From Stercorarius parasiticus (lineage: Eukaryota; Chordata; Aves; Charadriiformes; Stercorariidae), in contig VWZL01001969.1 of assembly GCA_013396915.1 (NCBI GenBank), positions 806,001 through 870,000 on the forward strand: a stretch of 64,000 bases of DNA, read 5' to 3'. The notes under the pieces are model-generated. The model saw nothing but the letters and a program-made list of their open reading frames with translations. It had not been told where the DNA came from and made no database searches. The position numbers were made by a program, and so were the translations under genes. Positions 11,861 to 22,956 of this stretch are shown one piece after another. Every line of letters begins with the position of its first letter. Position 1 is the first letter of the stretch.

Positions 11861-12704
11861 TGTTTTGTGGGCCATTAAATGTGCCCTGTACTAACAGTAA
11901 TGCATTTACTATCTTGCTGCACAGGCACAAAGCTGCTTCAAATAAACCACTGTAATGAAAGCAGGATTTACATTTATTAAATTGATCTTCACAATTTTGC
12001 CATGTATTATTGCACAACGATACACTTCAGAGTTCAGGAAGTCAACCACAGGATTAAAAACTTTTTATTTGTAATCCATCACCTGAGGAGAAATGAAGGA
12101 AAAAACCCTCCACAATCTGCCACTGTGGTACCACAAGAGTCAAAATACTAATACGATTCTTACATAAAGACTCTAAAAAGAGTTTGAAAATGCATGGCAA
12201 GTATTCCTTCTTCCTGCAAAGCGACTAATCTTCTGCAATAAAAGATTTTGTTTCAAACACAGCAAATATTATCTTTTTTTCAAAATCCCATTGCATCCAG
12301 ATTTTATATTATTTTGTATCATCAGCAAAATTGCCATGTCTGTATTTCCAGTTAATGAAGACATGATGTCAGGTAACACCAAAAAATAGGCTTGTCCCAC
12401 TGTATGAACTTTCATTCTTAGGTCAAACTTTCTACAGACTCAATATAACCTTCAAATTTGAAAGCAAAAGACAAATTATTTGAAGTGAGTCATTTTGCTT
12501 GTCATTTGAAATTTTTTTGTCTGACACTAATCAGGAAAGTCAAGGCAACCACTAAAGAGGAAAGCTGTCATCCCAAAGTCAATAGGAGTTTTACCATAGA
12601 CTTCAATACAAAAAGGTCACAAAAAGTTCAGAAGGTTTTGCAGAAGACCACCACATCTGGTGGATTATATCTATCAATGATGGGACATGTATTGATACTA
12701 ACTC

Positions 12705-12732
12705 CAATATAAGACTTAGTAGTCTTATATTG
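12705..12732. repeat. Perfect inverted repeat, 12-bp arms, 4-nt loop
   Basis: CAATATAAGACT, loop TAGT, then AGTCTTATATTG: the arms are fully complementary. It lies in the short TMEM163 intron, about 190 bp from the 44-bp exon. Function is unknown; in RNA it would form a short stem-loop. Confidence 0.9.
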
Positions 12733-12914
12733 AAAAAGTACAATGAACTTATCTTTACTATCCTTTCCAAGGTATTACTTCAACAGTATCTTTTTCTAAT
12801 CCATCATTGACTTTGCACACCTTGCCATGAACTTACAGTAAGAAAAAATACAGTATTTCATGTTCAGAAAAAGCCCATGGAAAAAAAGGTGGAGAATATT
12901 TAAGTTGTATCTCT

Positions 12915-12920
12915 ACTTAC
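12915..12920 (-). promoter_or_regulatory. 5' splice site of the TMEM163 44-bp exon
   Basis: The minus strand shows GTAAGT directly after the exon-final GCT codon, a consensus donor. It opens the 1,082-bp intron to the next exon. Confidence 0.9.
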
Positions 12921-12964
12921 AGCAAATCCAAATGATGATGCACTGTATCTCATTACGGAGACAG
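12921..12964 (-). CDS. TMEM163: TMEM163 internal exon (exon 3 by human-like numbering)
   Basis: This is a 44-bp minus-strand exon. After two bases (CT) completing a split Thr codon it encodes VSVMRYSASSFGFA and ends on a codon boundary, joining in frame to FDATLD of the next exon. In TMEM163 this covers the end of the first transmembrane helix, the short loop and the start of the second helix. Splice signals are strong: a pyrimidine-rich TTTTCTTTCCTTTAG acceptor and a GTAAGTAG donor. The other two frames fit less well: one has a stop at the fourth codon, and the other is open but does not resemble TMEM163. The preceding exon, which should end with one base of the Thr codon and encode the cytosolic N-terminal segment plus the first helix, was not found up to position 64000. 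At 44 bp the exon escapes any ORF length filter. Confidence 0.93.
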
Positions 12965-12990
12965 CTAAAGGAAAGAAAATATTCTTTAGA
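12965..12990 (-). promoter_or_regulatory. 3' splice site of the TMEM163 44-bp exon
   Basis: The minus strand has a T/C-rich stretch (ATTTTCTTTCCTTTAG) abutting the exon. A TTCTAAAG sequence about 20 bases upstream could serve as branch point (inference). Confidence 0.88.
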
Positions 12991-14028
12991 ATCACTTTAA
13001 AGCTTTTTAATATCCTTTCTTCTTCTCTTGTCCGAGAGTTACAAAACTAGTTTCAACACATGGGCTTAGTTTCACCCAGCTCCCACTAGAATGACCTGAC
13101 CGACCCTTAAAAAAGTTCTACAAGGCCTCATGCTGCAGGAAATGGTTAGGTCACTGGAGAGATGCTTTTCTTTCTTGCAAAACCATAATGGGTCAGACCT
13201 TAGTGTAGCATTCAGAAACATTCTGTTTATGAAACATGCTGCGTTTCAGATGCAGTTTTGAGTAAAAATATGTTGAAGCCACAATTTCAAACTCTCAGAA
13301 AACTTTACATGTCTCAAAGTGCTCCTTGCTCCAGCTAGGCACCAAAGTCCACCCGAACTGGTTGACAGGAAACTATGCAGGCCCATCCACACTTCTTGAC
13401 TGCCATCTTTTTGACAAAAAGCGTAGGGGTAATTCACACAGCCTCAAGAAATACTTAAAACTCCAGCCATTTTTCATTTACAATGGAAAAAGCATTAGCA
13501 GGAAAGATTTTGACCAGCTTTGATTTTGACTGCATACTGCCTCTAAGAAAATAAATGAGACTTTAAAAATGGGCTAACTTTAGAAAAAAAAAATTGTAAT
13601 TTTACTCCATGCATCCTAATTCTATCATCTCCAGGTTCACAATTCTAGGAGGTACTGTGCAGGGAAAAATACCTTCCAGTAGCCCAGAGGGATACCAGGG
13701 AAGACGCAGGCAGCAATGGAAGAGGCCACCACCTGGAGATGGGGCTTCATCAAACTGCACCTCTCAGTCCATCGGCAACACTACAGCTGTGTCAAGCTCT
13801 TGAGCGCTGAGCAGTTCTAACATTCTTGCTGTGCTTTGTAAACTGTTGAGTGAGAACAGGACTGTTCCAAACCTCTGTTCCCTGAATAAAACACATAGCA
13901 CTCCAATTCTAATATTAAGAGGGCTTGGAATAAAGCCTAAAAGGATTAATTTTACTGCTCTTATATGAACAGATATCAGCTAACTTATGAAGAAAAATAC
14001 ATTTTTGTAAAAGTAGAAATACTTGAAC

Positions 14029-14042
14029 AAAAAAAAAAAAAA
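14029..14042 (+). repeat. Poly(A) run, 14 nt
   Basis: Fourteen A residues followed by CAAACAAC. No retrocopy sequence is recognisable upstream. Confidence 0.85.
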
Positions 14043-16232
14043 CAAACAACCCACAACAGACTCATCAACGACTTTGTCAATCTTAGGCTGACAAACACAG
14101 TATCTAATTTTCAGTATTCCAGCATCCATTAGAACAGCTTGGCAGAACAGAGCTGCTAGGGTTTGACTGTTCTTTTCAGTAACAGCAAGCTGCAGTTCTG
14201 TGGCACTTATCTGGATAAACAGAAATGGAAATCTTGAAAAAAATAACCATTTTCTTATTTATCTAAGGCATAGCTGTGGCCACAAGCATTCAAGATATCA
14301 CAAATATTTGGACTTTATCATTACAGTTGGCCAAAGCACAAAGAAAAGTCATCAAGTTCATTTCCAGATTCTCATTTTCTCAGAGTTGCAGAGTACTGAA
14401 ACAGTATGGGTTTACATCTCCCTCTCATTGTTAAATCATGATTTCCCACACTTTATCTCCTAGGTGAAAAAAGAGGCTATATATCTTGGTCAGACTTCCC
14501 AGGCAAGAGCTACACTTGACAAGCTGACACTAGCTTGCAGTGATCCAGCTGCAAATTTGAACACTTCACTGCATAATAATATATCACCTATCAAATTTTC
14601 ATTGTATGCCTCCTTAGAGGTGTACAGTTTCAAAAACTGCAGAAGTTGCATCAAAAAAACCAGTGGCATTCACAGGTACACACAAGTTTGCAATGTTCCT
14701 GTCGTTACTGCTATCATATGATGCCGTTCAAAGCCACACTTTTACTCCTACTTCTATTTCTAGCCTGCCTCTGTAGTGGAATTAGCTCCTCAGTTTTTAG
14801 TGAATTGCCAGGTTTTTTCCCCCACTCTATTCCAGACTTAAACAAATTAACCCTATGGTTCCCTTAAAAATGAAGATGTAATTTCTACAGGTGCTGAAGT
14901 GTATACAGATAGCCACACCTTAAGAATGCTTTAGGGGACATATTTGATGTATTTAAAGCATAAGGTCTCTAGCATGAGAACTGTATTTTTATGTATTCTA
15001 ACACAGTGAATATCCACAGCACTAGCACACAATCTGTTTGGCCTGAGCTATCTAAAACAGGAATGAAAAACAAGTATTAACTAACAGTGTCACAAATCTG
15101 CTTAAACCCTTTTGCTAGCCAGTGAATATGACTGCCGGAAAGACTTTTCAAGGACTGGTACCGTACAATACTAACCTGTAGTGGTAAAAGGTCATAATAG
15201 AAGTAGTAAGGACCATTTAGGCGCTGGTAAGATGTATTTTTATATTGTTTATTTACATACTGGTTTTCTAATGGGAAAAATAACCCATTTGTCTGTCTTT
15301 CAGAGTCAAATAACAACATTAAAGCACCTGACTTAAGCACATCAATACTTCTGCTGACAAGTACAGTCATAAAGCTTACCAGCAAGTCACCCCAGCTTAA
15401 ATGGGATGTTTATCCACAAGTCTAGGCTCTATGGCAGAGAAAGCAACCGTAATATTGGCTTACAAGGTATCAACCAATACAGGTTGCCATAGACTGACCA
15501 CATCCTCTAAAGACAACGACTGGCTCCCATTCTAGGCACTGAAGCTGAAAGGACTCTTAGGGAAGTACTTCTTTGCATCCAAGAATTTCAGACCCTCAGG
15601 CTTATGCCTCCAGTAACACTGCTGTGTTCCAGGAGCAATGTACATCGCTGAAGGAGTGGATCATGGAGTTTTTGCTGAACCCTTCCTTCTTCTCAATACA
15701 CGTTTTCAGTTATTCCCAGATGAGCCTCTGATGTAAGAAAACCCCAGAGATTCCTAATCTCCATATTGAATCAGTACAATGGGGGGAAACAAATAATGAG
15801 GAAAGATCAGAGCAGGCAGCTTAAAAATCCTATGGAGCCACTGTATACATGTAGCAGCTACGCTGCCATGGCAGTGGGAGCCTGCTTTTAGCTATTCTAT
15901 TGGCTAAATTGGACAGCATTTTATTACCTCTACAATAAAGCAGATAATCCTAATGCATTTTCCTGACATTTGTAAACGGAACTTGCAAGCAGTCAGAAAC
16001 TAAAAATAGAGCCAGCACAGTAAGCCACAAATCTACCCCTGCCTCCACCTGCACAGCAACATCAATTTGTGAAGTCTGTCAAACTATAGGTCAGATTTTG
16101 CTCTAATTCCTTCAGCCCTTCCAACGTGATCTCAAATAAAGAAAAATACCCTAGTTCCCACACATTCTACCCTCAACAAAATAAGGGGTTTATTCATTCC
16201 CATGTGCCTCCAAAAAATCATATGACTATGAT

Positions 16233-16792
16233 GGAGGTGATTCTGCCCCTCTACTCCGCTCCGGTGAGACCCCACCTGGAGTACTGCATCCAGCTTTGGA
16301 GTCCTCAGCACAAGAAGGACATGGACCTGTTGGAGCAGGTCCAGAGGAGGCCATGAAGATGGTCAGGGGGCTGGAGCACCTCTGCTATGAAGACAGGCTG
16401 AGAGACTTGGGGTTGTTCAGCCTGGAGAAGAGAAGGCTCCAAGGAGACCTTATAGCAGCTTCCAGTACCTAAAGGGGCCTACAGAAAAGCTGGAGAGGGA
16501 CTTTTTACAAGGGCATGTAGTGATAGGACGAGGGGTAATGGCTTCAAACTGGAAAAGGGGAGATTTAGATCAGATGCCAGAAAGAAATCTTTCACTCTGA
16601 GGGTGGCGAGACACTGGCACAGGTTGCCCAGAGAAGCTGTGGATGCCCCATCCCTGGAGGTGTTCAAGGCCAGGCTGGATGGGGCTTTGAGCAACCTGGT
16701 CTAGTGGCTGGTGTCCTTGCCCACAGCAAGGGGGTTGGAACTGGATGATCTTTAAGGTCCCTTCCAACCTAAACCATTCTATGATTCTATGA
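16233..16792 (+). mobile_element. CR1 LINE, 5'-truncated, 560 bp
   Basis: This copy starts inside ORF2 at GGAGGTGATTCTGCCCC and runs to the TCTATGATTCTATGAC tail. Translated pieces show the CR1 reverse transcriptase C-terminal region: [20 protein letters not shown], then [16 protein letters not shown], then RHWHRLPREAVDAPSLEVF. The frame is broken near 16350 and again near 16470. An A-rich stretch just upstream (16180-16230) is unique sequence. Minus-strand frames at 16479-16767 are antisense to it. Confidence 0.95.
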
Positions 16793-17552
16793 CTACCACC
16801 CTAACCCTACAAAATCATTCCATTTTAACTTTTCAGCCATCTAAGTCTCTCACCAGCCTTTGCCAGGTTTAATCCATCTAAAATGTGTTCCTGGAGAGAC
16901 AGGATGCCACAGTGACCCTGGGCCTCTCCTTTCTTTCTCTGCATTGGGAGAGTGCCCTGGTACCTTTGTGCGCAAATGTAGTAGGCAAGAAATAGGACAG
17001 GAAATTATCTCTGCCTCCAATTCTCCCAAACAGAAATCTTTGGGATGAGTCCGGCTACAAATGAGAGATGGTACATACAAAGAGTTCCTCCTCCTGCCAT
17101 AAAAATCTCTCCTTACCTACTCAGAGAGGGAAAACTATTTTTAGGAAGCTCCTCTTGATGGGACAATCACTCCATCATGTTTGCTTTGAAATTAGTCTTT
17201 TTGCAAGACATGCCTGGATGTCAGCACATAAAACAGCATGGCTTCAAGGCAAATGACCTGCACTTGACAGAAATCAGGTCGGCGATCTGAGTATCACTGA
17301 AAGTGTTGAGTTTATTTCTATATACATTACCACACACATCTTGCAGGTTGTACAGAGTCACAAGCAACAGAAACTGGAAGTTGTGCTGAATCAGAAGTGA
17401 AACTGAAATACAGTCTGTTTTTATTGCCCAGTGTTGGTAAAACATCAAAAACTAACGTTACAATAAATATTTCAAAATAAATCCACTCCAAGCAGAGAAA
17501 ACCAAATGAGTAATACTTTCTAAAAATCCCTCACAACAACTGAAGGCAAGGA

Positions 17553-17585
17553 ACACACATGACTACCTGACACATGACTACATGA
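17553..17585 (+). repeat. Two-copy tandem repeat, ~15 bp
   Basis: ACACATGACTACCTG is followed directly by ACACATGACTACATG (approximate ends). A simple slippage-type duplication. Confidence 0.75.
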
Positions 17586-18017
17586 TACTATTAACACTTA
17601 CAAAAACCACTACTGACCAGGACCAACAGGCACACTGCATTTCCCCAACCAGCTTCTCCCCTCCCCAAAATTCTAGTAGAGCAAAATGCATGGATTTTTA
17701 TGCACATGCCCAAAATTTCTGCCATCAGCACAGTAGCTACAGATGGCTGCCAAACATCCAGTCTCTCAGACACAAGTCTGCCAGACATCTAATCTACACA
17801 GGCAGATCCAGTGCTATCCATCAGTGTCAGGTTCCTACACCCACATTTCTATCCCAAAGTCATTGGAATAACAGTACCAACCCTACCTATACAAAATCTT
17901 CAGCTCATTTTTCCAGTTTATAATTGCATCAACATGGTAAAGACCCTTATTTATGAGCAATACCATTTTACCATTAGGTACGTATCTATCAAGTGTAAGC
18001 ATAAGTTTAATGTATAT

Positions 18018-18066
18018 TAAACATATATTTAAGAATATAAAAATATATTATATATATAAACTTGTA
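18018..18066 (+). repeat. AT-rich low-complexity tract
   Basis: This is an almost pure A/T stretch (TAAACATATATTTAAG, AATATATTATATATATAAAC) ending within about ten bases of the 5' truncation point of the CR1 at 18073. It is compatible with a T-rich insertion target. Confidence 0.85.
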
Positions 18067-18072
18067 TATTTG

Positions 18073-18517
18073 GAAGATGATCCAAGGGCTGGAGCACCTC
18101 TCCTATGAAGACAGGTTGAGAGACTTGGGGTTGTTCAGCCTGGAGAAGAGAAGGCTTCGGGGAGACCTTATAATGGCCTTCCAGTACCTGAAGGGGGCCT
18201 ACAAGAAAGCTGGGGAGGGGCTGTTTGCAAAGGCATGTAGTGATAGGACAAGGGGCAATGGCTTTAAACTAGAGCAGGGTAGGTTTAGAGTAGACATTAG
18301 GAAGAAGTTTTTTACAATGAGGGTGGTGAGACACTGGAACAGGTTGCCCAGAGAGGTGGTGGAGGCACCATCCCTGAAGACATTCAAGGCCAGGTTTGAT
18401 AAGGCTCTGAGCAACCTGATCTAGTTGAAGATGTCCCTGCTTACTGCAGGGGGGGTTGCACCAGATGACCTTTAGCAGTCCCTTCCAACCCAACACATTC
18501 TATGATTCTGTAATTCT
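18073..18517 (+). mobile_element. CR1 LINE 3' end with an uninterrupted ORF2 terminus
   Basis: This is a 445-bp CR1 fragment. The reading frame at 18062-18424 runs without interruption from [14 protein letters not shown] through [12 protein letters not shown] and RTRGNGFKL to [18 protein letters not shown] and the natural ORF2 stop. A short 3' UTR follows and ends in TTCTATGATTCTGTAATTCT. The first six codons come from the flanking AT-rich DNA, not the element. An intact frame over 110 codons implies a comparatively recent insertion. It cannot act alone because the endonuclease and catalytic reverse-transcriptase parts are missing. Confidence 0.95.
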
Positions 18518-18964
18518 AAACCTGGATCTTGATCTCATTAGAATTTATGACGATTTGTAAAGAAGTCCCTAAGAGGGTTCATTTTTCCACCTGCCTGAAC
18601 GGTGTCATAGTGACTCTGTGCAGAATGAACTGCAGCAGAATCCCAGGAGACTTCTGTCCTCGGGGAATACTCAGCTGTGGGATGTAAGTCAGTGAATGGG
18701 GGAGCCAGATGCCATGTCCTCAGCTCTGCCACTGCCTGGACTACAGGCAGGGCTGGAACTTCTGCCTTCTAAATGTCTACAAAAGCAGTAAAGCTAAGGA
18801 AGCCAGGATTTACTACACCCTTCCTTTAAAAAGAAAGTGCAATCCCACCAAAACTATTACTCAGCTTTACCTTTTCCTTCATTTTTTTAAAGGACTGAGA
18901 TCCTTGACATAAACAAGTGACCCTACTCGTTTTTAATAACAATCTACTTTACTTCTTCCATAAC

Positions 18965-18984
18965 AAAAAAAAAAAAAAAAAAAA
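18965..18984 (+). repeat. Poly(A) run, 20 nt
   Basis: This is the longest pure A run in the window. The preceding sequence is AT-rich and resembles no known retrocopy or SINE, so I do not call a processed insertion. Confidence 0.9.
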
Positions 18985-19333
18985 TCCTCAAGGTATCCTA
19001 AAAACCTTTGCAGATTCAGTCTGGTAACAAATTCTGCTATTGGTAGTGGTAAAGCTTTCCAGGAGTATTTTTTTTTCCTCGTCTATTGCTCAGTTAATAT
19101 TTTTAGGTGTTGTTTTATCTATGGCAGTGGTCAAATCTTTAGCAGCTGCAAACTCCCATAACATCATTTACTTCTGCGACCTACAAGAGTATGTATCAGT
19201 TGAAGATTTTCCTCATTTCTTGTTACAGAAACAGTAGAACTTCAGGGCTTTGTGCAAAACTTTTCCTTTGAGTTTAATACAAACAATTCCTTCCAGCTTG
19301 CTGACATGTTAGCAAAAAAACTATACTATTAGA

Positions 19334-19517
19334 GAATCATAGAATCTTCATGGTTGGAAAGAATCTTTGAGATCATCGAGTCCAACCATACACACACACA
19401 CACACACACAAAAAAATACCCTGCAATCTCTGTCACTAGAGCATGCCCTGAAGTGCCAAATCTACACGTTTCTTAAATACCTCTAGGGATGGTGACTCAG
19501 CCACCTCCCTGGCTGGT
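19334..19517 (-). mobile_element. CR1 LINE 3' fragment carrying a CA microsatellite
   Basis: Read reversed, the tail is GAATCATAGAATCTTCATGG and GATCATCGAGTCCAACCAT, followed by a CA run at 19390-19410. CR1 sequence then resumes with AAGTGCCAAATCTACACG and TACCTCTAGGGATGGTGACT. The repeat sits where this subfamily normally has a short CCAACCATTAACCCAGC-type stretch. At its 5' end (right side) the element gives way to a TTA/TCA trinucleotide tract. Confidence 0.9.
19390..19416 (+). repeat. (AC)n microsatellite inside a CR1 copy
   Basis: A CA run of about ten units followed by six A residues interrupts the CR1 fragment at 19334-19517. CR1 sequence continues on both sides, so the repeat grew after insertion. 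Confidence 0.92.
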
Positions 19518-19567
19518 TATATATAATAATAATTACTATTATTATTATTATCATCATCATCATCATC
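19517..19567 (+). repeat. Compound TA / TAA / TTA / TCA tract
   Basis: TATATAATAATAATTAC leads into repeated ATT units and then six ATC units. The tract begins exactly where the CR1 copy at 19334-19517 loses similarity, at its 5' truncation point. Confidence 0.9.
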
Positions 19568-21867
19568 TGTGACTTCAGGATTTTCTATCTTAAATCATTA
19601 ATTTTTCAATGTTTCAATTTCAGAATTTTTTAAAAACCTATCTTTTCTGGTTCTTGCAAAGAATTAAATGTCATTTCTCCCTTAATTCCCTTTGTTTACA
19701 TTTTTTCTGATTATATTTGTCTCATGGCTGCGTCACTGCCTCATGGTAAAAGATCAGAAGACTTCTGTTTCAGGGGTTAAATATTCACAGCATTGGCTTT
19801 CAGGCAGGCAGCAGGGATGTAGTTATCCCAGACTGATTATTCATTATGCCATGGTGCTCACCAGTAGCAATCTCAAAGAACAGCAAAGCAGTCCAGTCCT
19901 AAAGCTTACTTAGTTTCCTGGTTCACTTCTGTTTAATTTGCTTTCCCATTTACCATGGAAAGAGCACCCATGCCTCCACCAGCACGTCCCACAAAGGAAC
20001 AGAACAGACTCAGCAACTGAGCAGGACTGCACAATCCTGAACTGTGAAACAATCCTACTACAAAAAACAGGATATAACTTATCAAATGATAGAAAGATTA
20101 ACCATGTGGAGAAAACAGGGAACCAGCTTTCTCTGCAATACACAGTAGACAGTCCCCAAGAGCATACCAGTAATATTAAAAAAACAAACAAACAAGCAAA
20201 CACTGAATGATAGAGACACACATACACTGAGGGTAAATCTGTTCTAATTTCAGAAAAAATAATGTCTGGGCTCTCTTTTAACAGCTGCTGAAATATCTTC
20301 TATATACAAGAAGCCTTCACTGCCACCCTTCAGTGAGTATAACACTAAAAAATGCTCAGCCAAATATACCAGAGCAGTCAATTTTGTATGTTGCTCTTTC
20401 CAGCGCAGCTAGAGATGGACACGAGTAACCATTTGTTGAGGGAAAGCGTTTTGTAAAACCAGAAAGCAAGCAACTCCAATAAGGCAGAGTTACAAGCAAT
20501 TTACAGGGTTGCTCAGAAGTGCGCAGAGGGGTAATAGGAGAGGATGCGCAGTCCCTGTGCAGAGCAGGGCGCTGCAGTGCCGGTCTGGGAGAAAGCAGGA
20601 CCCCTCCTGTCCAGCATCCCGCTGCTTCTCACACTCCTGTGCTTCCTTTCTCAGCTGCCAACCTTCTGTTTTCAAACAAGATCAGCTCAAAAAAAGAACA
20701 CAAATATATCAGAGAAAAGGAGGAGTGGTATTTTTGTTCAGTTTTGGCTTTCCAGGGGGCAGGAACTAAAAGAGGGCCCATATGTTATAGCTCCAGTTGA
20801 GCTTTATTGGGATACCAAATGCATACGTTTGCATTTAAGAATAGCAATAAAACAACTTGAAGGTCTGTAAGAAACATACCATTTTTCCTTCCAGGCACAC
20901 AGTGCAAACTCTCTGTAATTGAATATACAGGTGCATAGTTTTATCTGTTCTATTTCAAATGGGGTCACTTGAATCACCCAAAATAACTCAGTGCAATGAC
21001 GTTAAAGCACATTGTCTTTTAATGAAACTATGTATTATTGATGCCCCAACTCCAAAAATAACAACTGAAATGGTCTAGAATGTTGCAAATGCCCATAACT
21101 GCACATTTACCAGGGAAGCTTTTGCAGCTTATACCTACAATCTACAGGCTTTGTAATTTCGAGCCTGAAACTTCCAAAGCCAAAGGAAGCAGTTTGGCCC
21201 TGGACAGGGCCAAGGAATGAGCAGCACCTTGGCTAAAAAAGCCATAAATGACCAGAAATGTTGAGTGATACCAGACACACTCAACAGCTGTTTCTAAAGC
21301 CCCGTGGCCACGATTTGTAACTCACTGTGTCCAGATGAAGGTTCTCTAGATTTAATGACCTAGGAGACTCTCCAAAGGCAAAATTTCTCCCATTTTTTGT
21401 GTTTTACTGACTGGAGGCAAAGCTAGCAAAGAGGTATTCAAGCTCTACATAGCATAAAAAATTTATTCTTGAGAGTTTGGCCAGTTGATTTAAAGCAGGT
21501 TTTACCTAATTTAACAGAATAAGCCAGAAGACCGAGGTGAAGGTTTGTACACCCTTATCTGACTTAAATGGGTTTCTGGAAGCTTCAAAGAGATCCAGCA
21601 AACTCATATTTTATACATGTAAGCCCAAACATGTAACAGCTTGGACACAGGCTAAACATTTTTATCAGTCATTGAAGGTTTTGAATTGTTAATAAAAGAG
21701 CTGAAATACTGCCATTATTCTCAGCTTCTAGTAAGTTCCTTTCCTGAGGTCACATTAGAAAGATGAAAAGATCCTTTCAAAAAGATAATTAAAGAATGAT
21801 ACCATACACAAGCTACAGCTCAGATGTATTAACACAGTATTTACATGCAAGGATTCAGGCTAATTGC

Positions 21868-21928
21868 AGCACAACCAACAATAAATACATGGATATCATT
21901 GGTTGTGCTATGTATTGTGCTATGTATT
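21868..21928. repeat. 11-bp inverted repeat merged with a 12-bp tandem duplication
   Basis: AGCACAACCAA at 21868-21878 is complementary to TTGGTTGTGCT at 21899-21909. The right arm is also the start of two tandem copies of TTGTGCTATGTA (21903-21914, 21915-21926). Probably a small local rearrangement. Confidence 0.85.
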
Positions 21929-22931
21929 GGTGTATATATGAAAAAAATCTTGTTAATTAACTTTTATTAAGAACATACGCACATTTAAAAGAATATAACC
22001 AGTGAGAACTGCATTCCCCCACCCTGGTTATTTGTCTCCGTTACTGTAAAGAAGCCTAGTGGATTTATTTCAAAAAGATGCTTAACTTGAAGTTTGCCAA
22101 ATTTAGACTAAATTAAATACATCAGAAAAATTCAAGTGCCAAACCTCCAGATTCAGCACCTTTTTTATTTGATTTTTCCCTATTTTTATGCTACTATTTC
22201 AAACTTGACTTGATTGTGGATTTTATTTTCAACAGTTGTGGTATATCAGGCCTCAAGAGCATTAAAACAAATCATCAATGCTGCTGTTAAAAACACAAGC
22301 AAGTCCAGTTTGAAAGTATTTCTAAGAAATATAAATAATCATCCGCCATCATAAAACCTAATTCTCAGCATGCTACAAAGATTCAGTTGACAGGCCTTAC
22401 AGTGCAGACAAACAGTATTTCATTGATTGATATTTCAGGTTCAAAATCCTCACACCAGCAGACAAACGTAACACAGCTTTAAATAACTGGAATCACACTA
22501 CAGTATAACCTCTGTTCCATATAAATTGGCTGACGAAACTGCAACACGGAGGATTTAGACCAAGAGAGGATTTCATTAGCTCTGCCACATATATTTCTTT
22601 CTAGTATTCCAACTATCCCATACCTTAAATAAGAAATTTTTTAAAATTATTATTAAAAAATATATATGTATCTGTGGTTTAAGTCTACTCAAGTTGGATT
22701 CTTCCTGGTGTTCTTTAAATTTAGAGAAAAGAAACACATTTTAGCCATGGTGAAAACTCAGAACCAGTCCAAAAAAACCCTGCCTAAATTCTCACTTTTC
22801 CACATTAACTCTAAGAACCCTTTCTTAGCATCTGCTATCCACAATACAACACAGGTGACTTTTCTAGTTTTAAACAAATACAGACATGCCAGATAATAAT
22901 ATTTTCACTGGAGTTCCACGTGAACTTCAAC

Positions 22932-22956
22932 ATATTTTTGATCAATTTTTGATCAA
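22932..22956 (+). repeat. Two-copy TTTTTGATCAA tandem repeat
   Basis: TTTTTGATCAA occurs twice in a row. Each copy contains the palindrome TGATCA. Confidence 0.75.

Larger units (their letters stand above)
11839..12920 (-). other. TMEM163 complete short intron
   Basis: This is the only complete intron in the window, 1,082 bp, GT...AG on the minus strand, in phase 0 between GCT and TTT. It contains a perfect 12-bp hairpin at 12705-12732. It also contains an AAGTCAATAGGAGTTTT segment around 12573-12620 that resembles old amniote dispersed repeats. An 84-codon plus-strand frame at 12458-12712 has no recognisable domain and I regard it as chance. Confidence 0.85.

Noticed and set aside
16479..16767. 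Minus-strand frames over the 560-bp CR1
   Set aside because: They are antisense readings of the CR1 ORF2 end and not separate genes; the same applies at 18199-18496, 41567-42092 and 42209-42433.
18965..18984. 20-nt poly(A) run as the tail of a processed pseudogene
   Set aside because: No coding-like or known transcript sequence precedes it and no target-site duplication was seen.
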